Of a stretch of DNA of 64,000 nucleotides, positions 1 to 7,288 are shown piece after piece. The position numbers were made by a program, and so were the translations under genes. This stretch comes from Caulobacter vibrioides (GTDB lineage: Bacteria > Pseudomonadota > Alphaproteobacteria > Caulobacterales > Caulobacteraceae), in NCBI GenBank assembly GCA_001449105.1, contig LNIY01000084.1, positions 62,001 to 126,000 of the forward strand, given 5' to 3'. The notes under the pieces were generated by a model. It was not told where the DNA came from, searched no databases, and saw only the letters and a program-made list of their open reading frames with translations. Within the stretch, counting starts at the first letter, position 1. Each line of letters starts with the position of its first letter.

Positions 1-1425
1 GCCTTCGAGCGAGGGCGTGACGTCGTAGGCCAGCTGGCCGAACACGGCCGCCACGTCGCTTTCGAAGTCGTCCCAATAGAGCTGTTCGGTCGAATAGGCC
101 GATGAGGCGGGCACGTAGAGCGCGCGCGGAACCTCGCCGCCGCCGTCCAGGCCCGTGGCCACGCCCACCTCGCGGTCGATGCGCAGGGCGTAGGCCCCCA
201 CCATCCAGCGCAGCGGCTGGTCGGAGCGCGAGGTCAGGCGCAGCTCGCCCGAGACGTCGCTCTGGTCGCGCTTCTGGTACTGGTAGCCGTCGCAGGCCGT
301 GGGCGTGTAGGGGCCGAAGAACGAGCCCGCCGCCGTCGGCGCCAGGTACTGCGGCGCGGGCAGGGCGATCCCCTTGGCGGTCAGGTTGGCGATCGAGGCG
401 GCGCAGGCGGCGCTGGCGTTGAAGAAGCCGAACGAGGCCGAGGTGCCGTCGGCGACCAGGTCGTTGTCGATGTCGGAATAGAGGGTCCAGGCCGTCAGGG
501 TGGCGAAGCCGAGGTCGCGCTCCAGCTTGGCCGAGACCTCCATCGCCTGCTGCCGGTTGGTGTGCGGCACGTTGTTCTGGAAGGCGAAGCGGTGGTCGTT
601 GACGTCTTCGTAGTAGGAGGGCGTGGCCAGCACCGAAGCGAACGAGGGCAGGGCGAAGACGGCGTTGTAGGCGATCGCGCCCGCGGTCAGTTCGCCGTAA
701 CGGGCCTTGAGGTCCAGCTTGGTCTTCTCGTCCAGCCGCGCCACGAGGCGGCCGTTCAGATTGTAGCCCTCGAAGCGGTCGACCGCGCCGCCGCCGAAGT
801 CGCTGCCCCAGAAGCCGTCGGTCTTGCGGAAGTCGGCCGACAGGCTCCCCGCCAGGCGCTCGCTCAGCGGCCCGGCCACGCGGATGTCGCCGGCGAAGCT
901 GTCGCGGTTGCCGACGCTGATCTTGCCCGCGCTCTCGAAGGTCTCGCCCGGCTCGACCGTGGAGACGATGATCGCGCCTGCGGCGGCGTTGCGACCGTAG
1001 ACCGCGCCTTGCGGACCCTTCACCACCTCGATCTGGCGCAGGTCGGAGAATTCGCGGTTGAAGGCGGCGGGATTGGCCATCTGCACCCCGTCGACGACGA
1101 AGGCGAAAGAGGCCTGTGCGTCGCGGGCGCCGTTGACGCCGCGGATGTTGACCTGGGCGTCGCCTTGCTCTGCGGCCTGCACCAGGCTGACGCCCGGGGT
1201 CAGGGCCACGAAGTCGGCTGCGCGGGCGACGCCGGCGGCTTCCAGCGTTGATTGGCTCAGGGCCGAGACGGCGGCCGGCACGTCACGCAGGTTCTCGGCC
1301 CGCTGGCGGGCGGTGACCATCACCTCGTCGACGGCGGTGGGCGTTTCCTGGGCGGACGCGGCGGTCGTCCAGCTCAGGGCCAGCAGAGATACGCCCAGCA
1401 GGGCGGCGGTCTTGTTGGTGTTCAT
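1..1425 (-). CDS. TonB-dependent outer-membrane receptor, 3' end cut by window edge
   Basis: The reading frame starts at an ATG at 1425 and stays open to the window edge, so the C-terminal part of the barrel is missing. The first residues (MNTNKTAALLGVSLLALS) form a signal peptide ending near ASAQ. A TonB-box-like stretch (VDEVMVTARQRAENLRDVP) and a plug domain follow, with the typical VNIRGVNG and IEVVKGPQGAVYGRNAAAGA segments. It should import a scarce or bulky substrate across the outer membrane using TonB energy. The substrate cannot be told from the sequence. HMG-CoA lyase is divergent from it, 180 bp away. Confidence 0.9.
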   Translation of the reverse strand, partial: MNTNKTAALLGVSLLALSWTTAASAQETPTAVDEVMVTARQRAENLRDVPAAVSALSQSTLEAAGVARAADFVALTPGVSLVQAAEQGDAQVNIRGVNGARDAQASFAFVVDGVQMANPAAFNREFSDLRQIEVVKGPQGAVYGRNAAAGAIIVSTVEPGETFESAGKISVGNRDSFAGDIRVAGPLSERLAGSLSADFRKTDGFWGSDFGGGAVDRFEGYNLNGRLVARLDEKTKLDLKARYGELTAGAIAYNAVFALPSFASVLATPSYYEDVNDHRFAFQNNVPHTNRQQAMEVSAKLERDLGFATLTAWTLYSDIDNDLVADGTSASFGFFNASAACAASIANLTAKGIALPAPQYLAPTAAGSFFGPYTPTACDGYQYQKRDQSDVSGELRLTSRSDQPLRWMVGAYALRIDREVGVATGLDGGGEVPRALYVPASSAYSTEQLYWDDFESDVAAVFGQLAYDVTPSLEG

Positions 1426-1605
1426 CGATCAGGCTCCCCTCCAGTGATCGAGGGTGAGCTTGCGCCGCATACCGACGTTCGCCGCGCGGTCGCGCGGGCT
1501 CCCCGCCTGTCGGGCGCCGGGGGCGGGGCGCTGGCTTCGAAGGCGCCGCCGCGCATCCTCGCGCGCCATGCCTGCCCGCGTCGCGGGCGTCGAGGAACAC
1601 GCGCC

Positions 1606-2523
1606 ATGACCACCCGCATCGAGATCGTCGAGGTGTCGCCCCGCGACGGGCTGCAGAACGAGAAGACGATGGTCTCGTCCGCCGACAAGGCCGCCCTGGT
1701 GCTCAAGGCCGTCGAGGCCGGGGCCCGGCGCGTCGAGGCGGTCAGCTTCGTCAACCCGCGCGCCGTGCCGCAGATGGCCGACGCCGACGAGGTGATGGCC
1801 CGCCTTCGCGGCCAGCAGGACCTGCGCGCGCGCGGCGTGTCGCTGATCGGCCTCGTCCTGAACCGCCGCGGCCTGGATCGCGCCATCGCCGCCGATGTCG
1901 ACGAGGTCAATTTCGTGGTGGTGGCCAGCGAGACCTTCAACGCCCGCAACCAGGGCGTCGCGGTTTCCGAGACCCTGCGCCAGATTTCCGAGGCGCCGCA
2001 GGTCGCGCGTGAGGCCGGGCTGAAGCTGGGCGTCACCATCGCCGCGGCCTTCGGCTGTCCGTTCGAGGGCGAGGTGGCGGTCGAGCAGGTGGCGCGCATC
2101 GCCGCCGAACTGGCCGACTACGGCGTCACCGAGCTCACCCTGGCCGACACCATCGGCGTGGGCGATCCGCTGTCGGTCGAGACCCGCTTCACGGCCGTGC
2201 GCGCCGTCGCGCCGGACGCGGTGCTGCGCGCCCACTTCCACAACACCCGCAACACGGGTCTGGCCAACGCCTTCGCCGCCTGGCGAGCGGGCGTGGCCAG
2301 CCTCGACGCCTCGATCGGCGGCATCGGCGGCTGCCCCTTCGCCCCGGCCGCGACCGGCAACGTGCCGACCGAGGACCTGGCCTACATGTTCGCTCGGATG
2401 GGCGTGGAGACGGGGCTGGCTCTGCCGAGCCTGATCGAGACGGCGGGCTGGCTCAAGGGCGTGCTGGGCGCGCCGGCGCTGCCGGGCATGGTGTCCAGGG
2501 CGGGAGGATTTCCTCAACCTTGA
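1606..2523 (+). CDS. mvaB: Hydroxymethylglutaryl-CoA lyase
   Basis: A 305-residue TIM-barrel aldolase that splits HMG-CoA into acetyl-CoA and acetoacetate, the last step of leucine breakdown and part of ketone-body metabolism. It begins with the family signature VEVSPRDGLQNE. It also carries LADTIGVGDP, the metal-binding HFHNT and the active-site-loop segment IGGIGGCPFAPAATGN. I chose the ATG at 1606 because the homologous protein begins there (MTTRIEIVEVSPRDG); the longer open frame upstream has low-complexity sequence unlike the family. The other leucine-catabolism genes are not in the window. Confidence 0.93.
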   Translation: MTTRIEIVEVSPRDGLQNEKTMVSSADKAALVLKAVEAGARRVEAVSFVNPRAVPQMADADEVMARLRGQQDLRARGVSLIGLVLNRRGLDRAIAADVDEVNFVVVASETFNARNQGVAVSETLRQISEAPQVAREAGLKLGVTIAAAFGCPFEGEVAVEQVARIAAELADYGVTELTLADTIGVGDPLSVETRFTAVRAVAPDAVLRAHFHNTRNTGLANAFAAWRAGVASLDASIGGIGGCPFAPAATGNVPTEDLAYMFARMGVETGLALPSLIETAGWLKGVLGAPALPGMVSRAGGFPQP

Positions 2524-2657
2524 CCCTCCCCCTGAAGGGGGAGGTGGCCCGAAGGGCCGGAGGGGGAAGTGTTTGATGACGAAGGGGCAGCCGCCGGCTC
2601 ACCAGCGACTGCCCCCTCCGTCGGCGTTGCCGACACCTCCCCCTTCAGGGGGAGGGT
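2522..2657. repeat. Intergenic inverted repeat (copy 1)
   Basis: A 23-bp arm at 2522-2544 (gaccctccccctg, then aagggggagg) recurs in reverse complement at 2635-2657. Each arm is itself a small hairpin. The element fills the space between the convergent genes mvaB and the DUF2141 gene. Similar elements lie at 11356, 22916, 38994, 59593 and 62251. It may act as a bidirectional terminator or be a dispersed non-autonomous repeat. Confidence 0.75.
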
Positions 2658-2664
2658 CTTTGGA

Positions 2665-3078
2665 TCAGTATTTGAGGCTCACCGCCACGCTGGCGCCATC
2701 GGCCCCGACGTCCACGGCCGAGTCGTCGAACTTCGGCGGGCCGAAACGGGCCTTGGGATCGCGCGACAGGCCGACGCCGTCGGCGGGCAGGCCCAGCGCG
2801 GTCTTCTTCATGACGCCGTCGCCGTCCTGGTCGTGGAAGGCCAGGAACGACCAGCGGCCGGGCGGCAGGTTGGCGATCCTGGCGGTCACCGCGCCCGAGG
2901 CGGCCGGGACCTTCACGTTGTAGGGGCAGGTCTTCAGGAAGGTGGCCTTGTCGCAGGCCGACACCACCACCTGGCCCTTGGCGCTACCCACGCCCGAAAC
3001 CTTGACCTCCACGGGGGCCGCCTGGGCGACCCCCGTGACGGCCAGCGCGGCGACGAGGACGAGGATGCTCGGTCTCAT
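2665..3078 (-). CDS. Secreted DUF2141-family protein
   Basis: A 137-residue protein with a clear signal peptide (cleavage near VAQAA, residue 21). The rest matches the DUF2141 pattern: a small beta-sandwich with a conserved LPPGRWSFLAFHDQDGDG stretch at about 73-90 and a GPPKFDDSAV segment near the end. DUF2141 proteins are exported and of unknown function. It lies 14 bp downstream of the Rieske oxygenase gene on the same strand, so it is probably the last gene of that operon. Confidence 0.8.
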   Translation of the reverse strand: MRPSILVLVAALAVTGVAQAAPVEVKVSGVGSAKGQVVVSACDKATFLKTCPYNVKVPAASGAVTARIANLPPGRWSFLAFHDQDGDGVMKKTALGLPADGVGLSRDPKARFGPPKFDDSAVDVGADGASVAVSLKY

Positions 3079-3092
3079 GCGCGTCGCTCCCG

Positions 3093-4268
3093 CTATTCGG
3101 CCGCGGCCGGCGCGGAGCCGCCGTGGCGCTGTTTCAGGGCTTCCTGGCGAACCCGCTCGCCGTCGACCAGCGGCACGGTCTTGAGCAGGAAGTCCTTGGC
3201 CTCTTTCGGATCGGCGCGGTCGGGCGAGGGGATCACCATCGCCCGCTTACCCTGCACGTCGCGCTCCATGGCGTCGACGTCCAGCGCCCAGCCCTTCTCG
3301 ATCAGTTCGCGGCGCTTGTTGCGCCAGGCCACCATGATGCCGTCCGACTTCACGCTGACTTCCTCGTGCAGGTAGACCGGCAGCAGCTCGGGGCAGACCT
3401 TCTCCATGATCACGCGGTCCTGCTCGAAGATGCGCAGGGTGCGGCGGCGGCTGTCGCCGTCCCAGATCTTCTGGGTCAGGAAGTTGCGGGCCATGATCCA
3501 GCGGGTGATCGTGGTGGTCTCGTCGATCGGCGTGTTGACGTCGAAGATCACCGTCGACCAGGTCGGCGTCGGACGGATCTGGATGCGCACGTGGGCGCCC
3601 GAGACGTGGAAGCCGTTGCGCACCGTGACCATGCTGCGCTTGGCCTTGCGGAAGAACTTCCACATGCCCTTGTACTCGGGCGGCACGAACTTCAGCTCGG
3701 CATAGGCCGAATACTCGTCCTGCTCGAGGGTGAACTCGTGCACCTGCGGAGCTTCCTTGTCGCCGAAGCTCGGGTGGACGAAGGCCGCGTGCGAGGGGTC
3801 GATGCCGTTCTCGGTGATGCGGGCGTAGTTGGCCTTCCACTCGTAGGTGCCGCGAATGCAGCGCCAGGCCGGATCATCGAACTCGGGGAAGGGCGGCAGG
3901 GGCGGGCGTTCGGCCTCGGGCAGGTCGCCCATGAACACCCAGATCATCCCGTACTTTTCCAGCACCGGATAGGCGTCGACCTTGGCGCGCGGCGGGATCT
4001 TCACGCCGGGCTCCTGCGACGGGATCTTCACGCACTTGCCGCCGCCGTTGAAGCGCCAGCCGTGGTAGGGGCACTCGATGGCGTCGTCGACGACCATGCC
4101 GCTGCCCAGCGAGGCGCCGCGGTGGATGCAGACGTCCGACAGGCAGCTGACCTTGCCCTTGGAGTCGCGGAACACCACGAACTCCAGGCCCAGCATCTTC
4201 ACCCGCTTGTGGCCGCCATTCGGAATTTCGTCGCTGTACTCGGCGACGTACCACTGGTTCTTGATCAT
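3093..4268 (-). CDS. Rieske non-heme iron oxygenase, alpha subunit (VanA-like)
   Basis: 391 residues. The N-terminal Rieske domain binds a 2Fe-2S cluster through Cys47/His49 (CIH) and Cys66/His69 (CPYH). The C-terminal catalytic domain has the mononuclear iron triad in ENGIDPSHAAFVH (Asp157, His160, His165). Such enzymes hydroxylate or O-demethylate aromatic or polycyclic compounds and need an electron-transfer partner; no reductase or ferredoxin gene is nearby. The start overlaps the end of the serine hydrolase gene by 4 bp, showing translational coupling. The substrate is unknown, perhaps a phenolic or terpenoid ester given the neighbours. Confidence 0.88.
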   Translation of the reverse strand: MIKNQWYVAEYSDEIPNGGHKRVKMLGLEFVVFRDSKGKVSCLSDVCIHRGASLGSGMVVDDAIECPYHGWRFNGGGKCVKIPSQEPGVKIPPRAKVDAYPVLEKYGMIWVFMGDLPEAERPPLPPFPEFDDPAWRCIRGTYEWKANYARITENGIDPSHAAFVHPSFGDKEAPQVHEFTLEQDEYSAYAELKFVPPEYKGMWKFFRKAKRSMVTVRNGFHVSGAHVRIQIRPTPTWSTVIFDVNTPIDETTTITRWIMARNFLTQKIWDGDSRRRTLRIFEQDRVIMEKVCPELLPVYLHEEVSVKSDGIMVAWRNKRRELIEKGWALDVDAMERDVQGKRAMVIPSPDRADPKEAKDFLLKTVPLVDGERVRQEALKQRHGGSAPAAAE

Positions 4269-5476
4269 GGCGCCTTCTCCGGCTGCGGGGCGGCGGGGGC
4301 CGCCAGACCGCGAAGAATGAGATTGGGTATCTTGGTGTCGTCCCAGTCGTCGAGATCGACGCCGTCACGCAGGACGACCAGCTTCCTGGAGGGCACGATC
4401 CAGAGGCGGCGTTTGCCCCAGCCGTCCAGGAAGATGGCGTCCTCGGCGACGATCGGCTCGGCCGACTTGCTGGCCTTGTCGGGACGCTCGGGCGAATAGA
4501 TCCGGTCGGCGACGAACGGGCGGGCGCGCCAGATCTGGAAGCCGTAGCCCGGATTGGCCTTGCCCGGCGCGCTCATGGCCGCGACGTAGTCGGCGGGCAG
4601 CACCTGCTTGCCCTCGAACGAGCCGCCATTGGCCAGCATGACGCCGATGCGCATCCAGTCCTGGACCTGCGAGATCATGCAGCAGTCGCCGTGCGCCAGA
4701 CCGCCTTCCTTGGCCAGCCACAGCGAGCCGTCGTGCATGCCCAGCGGCTGGAACAGCTTTTCCGACATGTAGTCGGCGAAGGTCTTGCCCGTGGCCCGCT
4801 CGACGATGACGCTCAGCGCCACCGGGTCGGGATTGTGGTGGCCGAACACCGTGCCGGGCGGATGCACCGCCTTGAGGCCCAGGTTGTCCTTGGCCAGGTC
4901 CGGCGACAGGAAGGTGCGGATGGTGCTGGACCATGGCGCGTAGGAATAGTCCGGCGGCTCCAGGCCCGACGACATCTGCAGCAGGTCGCGGATCGTGATC
5001 TTGGAACGCTCGTCGTTCTTCCACTCGGTGATGAAGTCGGCGGCCGGCTGGTCGACCGACTTGATCTTGCCGTCGGCGATGGCGGCCCCGACCAGCATGC
5101 CGGTCATGGTCTTGGTGAAGGAGTGGGCCTTCATCACCGTGCCCGGACCCACGCCGTTCCAGTAGCGCTCGTAGACGATCGCCCCGTCCTTGACGACGAT
5201 CAGGGCGTCGGACTTGCGCTCGCCCGCGTATTCGGCGGCGGCCTCCAGCGCGGCGGGATCGATCCCGGCGGCTTCCGGCGTCGTCTGCGGCAGGGCCGCG
5301 CCCGGCGCGCCCTTCACGACGGCGACCGGCTTGTACCAGTCGATCGGCGGCTCCAGCGGATTGACCGTCAGGGCGCGGAAATAGCGGTTCCAGTACAGCG
5401 GCGCGGTGGCGTAGGTCGCCGCGCCCACCAGGACGACGGCGCCAAGGCCGATCAGCAGGATCTTGCGCTTTTTCAC
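4265..5476 (-). CDS. Beta-lactamase-family serine hydrolase, membrane-anchored
   Basis: 403 residues with an N-terminal lysine-rich start and one hydrophobic segment (about 6-24), so it is probably anchored with its domain in the periplasm. The nucleophile motif SxxK is seen as SFTK at 119-122. Other class C or esterase-like features are GERKSDALIVVKDGAIVYERYW and the ATGKTFADYMSEKLFQPLGM segment. The family includes carboxylesterases and amidases more often than true beta-lactamases. The gene is coupled to the oxygenase gene downstream and lies 1 bp from the beta-propeller gene upstream, which fits ester hydrolysis in one catabolic pathway. Confidence 0.85.
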   Translation of the reverse strand: MKKRKILLIGLGAVVLVGAATYATAPLYWNRYFRALTVNPLEPPIDWYKPVAVVKGAPGAALPQTTPEAAGIDPAALEAAAEYAGERKSDALIVVKDGAIVYERYWNGVGPGTVMKAHSFTKTMTGMLVGAAIADGKIKSVDQPAADFITEWKNDERSKITIRDLLQMSSGLEPPDYSYAPWSSTIRTFLSPDLAKDNLGLKAVHPPGTVFGHHNPDPVALSVIVERATGKTFADYMSEKLFQPLGMHDGSLWLAKEGGLAHGDCCMISQVQDWMRIGVMLANGGSFEGKQVLPADYVAAMSAPGKANPGYGFQIWRARPFVADRIYSPERPDKASKSAEPIVAEDAIFLDGWGKRRLWIVPSRKLVVLRDGVDLDDWDDTKIPNLILRGLAAPAAPQPEKAP

Positions 5477-5477
5477 C

Positions 5478-6389
5478 TCAGGCCGCCTTCACTTCGACGC
5501 CAGTCTTCACTTCGACGATGGAGGTCACGCCGAACGGGATGTCCAGCTTGACGCTGGCGACCAGCTCGCCGCTGTCCAGCGCGATCTTGGCCAGTTGGCC
5601 CGAGAAGAAGTCGCCGGCCCAGAAGTGCGCGCCGTCGTCGGTGACGCGCAGGAACGACCAGCCGCGGCCTTCCGGCACGGCGTAGGTGCGTAGCACCGAA
5701 CCGTCCTGGTCCACGCGGCGCACCTCGTTGCCGCAGCTGACCAGCACGTCGTCGTTCGGCGTGGCGGCGATGCCGAACACCATGCCCGGCGGGTCGGTGC
5801 GCACATAGAGTGGGGGAAGCTGGGCGTCGGCCTCGATGTCGAAGCGGAAGACGGTGTGGCCGGTCTCGGAGACGTAGGCCACGGTCTTGCCGTCCGACAG
5901 CACGGTCAGGTGGGTGACGCCGAGGAAGCCCATCACGCCGCCATGATACTCGGGGCGGTAGAAGCGCACCACGCGGCCGTCGGCGTCGAAGCGCACCAGG
6001 CGGCCCTCGCCGGTGAACGGCGGGGCCAGGCCCGACAGGTGCTCGCCGGCCAGCGCGCCGCCGTCGGGCAGGAACACCATCGAGCCGAGGCCGCGACCGG
6101 GCAGGAGGGAGGCCTGGCCCGGCACGCGAAGCCCTTCGGCGTCGATGCGGGTGACGTTGCGGGCGAACGGATCCAGGGCGTTGAGCTCGCCGGTGCGGGG
6201 ATTCACCGCCAAGCCCGAAACCATGCCGAAATCACCCGTGTGCAGGGCCGCCTTCTGCTGCAGGTCTGGACCCAGGAGGAGGATCCTGGACAGCCCGAGC
6301 TTCAGCTTGTCGTCGGTGACCATGGTCGCGGCTACCCAGAGGTCGCCCGCCTGGGGTTTGACGGGGAGAGAAAGAGGGTCGCCGAACAT
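5478..6389 (-). CDS. SMP-30/NHL-type beta-propeller protein
   Basis: 303 residues with repeated beta-propeller blades such as FGMVSGLAVNPRTGELNALD and VFGIAATPNDDVLVSCGNEV. This resembles SMP-30/gluconolactonase/LRE-like proteins, which hydrolyse lactones or simply bind ligands. No signal peptide is seen, so it should be cytoplasmic. It is the first gene of the minus-strand operon that continues with the serine hydrolase, Rieske oxygenase and DUF2141 genes. A lactone or ester-hydrolysing role is an inference from family and context. Confidence 0.7.
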   Translation of the reverse strand: MFGDPLSLPVKPQAGDLWVAATMVTDDKLKLGLSRILLLGPDLQQKAALHTGDFGMVSGLAVNPRTGELNALDPFARNVTRIDAEGLRVPGQASLLPGRGLGSMVFLPDGGALAGEHLSGLAPPFTGEGRLVRFDADGRVVRFYRPEYHGGVMGFLGVTHLTVLSDGKTVAYVSETGHTVFRFDIEADAQLPPLYVRTDPPGMVFGIAATPNDDVLVSCGNEVRRVDQDGSVLRTYAVPEGRGWSFLRVTDDGAHFWAGDFFSGQLAKIALDSGELVASVKLDIPFGVTSIVEVKTGVEVKAA

Positions 6390-6450
6390 GAAGGTCTCCG
6401 CGTGCGGTCAGGCCCGCGCTTGGCGGGATGCTCGGAGACTTTCAAAAGGG

Positions 6451-6462
6451 GACCGACCGGTC
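6451..6462. promoter_or_regulatory. Candidate TetR operator at the catabolic operon promoter
   Basis: GACCGACCGGTC contains the perfect 8-bp palindrome GACCGGTC (6455-6462). It sits between the tetR stop and the start of the beta-propeller gene. On the minus strand it overlaps a TTGACC hexamer that could be a -35 element. A related GACC-N6-GGTC site lies before the receptor gene at 7197. The assignment rests on symmetry and position only. Confidence 0.35.
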
Positions 6463-6468
6463 AATTTT

Positions 6469-7143
6469 CTAGTCGGCGTTATCCGACAGGTGAGAAGTCG
6501 CCGCGTCGACACCGGTCTGGTAGCGGCCCATGACGTGGTCGAGCATGCCAACCACGCGTTCCCAAGCCAAGTCGTCATGTAGGTCGAAACCGAAGAAGTT
6601 CGGTTCGAACTTGGCGCGCATGCCGACGTAGGAGACGGCCGACAGCATGGTCATGGCGATGGCCAGCAGTTCCTTGTCCTCGCTGCGCTGGCCGATGAAC
6701 AGGCGCTCGTACTCTTCCCAGATACGGATGCGGACGGCGGTGACCGCGTCGCGCAGTTCCGGCGGGCCCGCGAACTCGCCGGCCATGATCGTGGCCACGG
6801 CGGGGTGGGCGCGCAGGGACGAGGCGTAGGTGCGCACCAGCATCCGCAGGCGCTCCATCGGCGGTCGCTGGTGGAAGGCCTCCAGCGGCTCGTCCAGCAT
6901 GTCGGAAAGGCGCGGCCAGATGCCCGTACGGCGAACCCAGGCGTCGGCGACGCCGCCCAGGCCGCCGAAATAGTCATATATTTGTTTCTTGCCGACGCCG
7001 GCTTCCTTGATTAGGGCGTTCACACCCGCGTCGTGGACGCTTCCGCGCTCCATAAGACGCCCGAACGCCTCTACGATCGCTGCTTCGGTGGCGATCCGGC
7101 GCGATTGCCGAGGCTTGGTTGCGGGCGCTACGTCTGTCAGCAT
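6469..7143 (-). CDS. TetR-family transcriptional regulator
   Basis: 224 residues from the ATG at 7143, which has an AGGAAAG ribosome binding site 7 bp upstream; a longer frame would need a TTG at 7182. The N-terminal helix-turn-helix is visible as EAGVGKKQIYDYFGG, followed by an all-helical ligand domain. It is divergent from a TonB-dependent receptor and upstream of the oxygenase operon. It probably represses both and is released by the imported substrate or a product of it. Confidence 0.85.
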   Translation of the reverse strand: MLTDVAPATKPRQSRRIATEAAIVEAFGRLMERGSVHDAGVNALIKEAGVGKKQIYDYFGGLGGVADAWVRRTGIWPRLSDMLDEPLEAFHQRPPMERLRMLVRTYASSLRAHPAVATIMAGEFAGPPELRDAVTAVRIRIWEEYERLFIGQRSEDKELLAIAMTMLSAVSYVGMRAKFEPNFFGFDLHDDLAWERVVGMLDHVMGRYQTGVDAATSHLSDNAD

Positions 7144-7196
7144 GGCGGGACTTTCCTGAACTCCTATCCGATGGACGGACAAACGCTTTATCGCAA

Positions 7197-7210
7197 GACC
7201 TGTATTGGTC
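7197..7210. promoter_or_regulatory. Candidate TetR operator upstream of the receptor gene
   Basis: GACCTGTATTGGTC has matching GACC and GGTC half-sites around a 6-bp centre. It lies in the 145-bp gap between the divergent tetR and TonB-receptor starts. It resembles the GACCGGTC site at 6455 and could let one TetR protein control both transcription units. Confidence 0.3.
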
Positions 7211-7288
7211 CGGCTCCATCATCTTGACCGTCGGGGAACAGTCGCGGGGAACGCGGCGGGGTGTGGTCAAGATTTGAAGAGGGGAGTC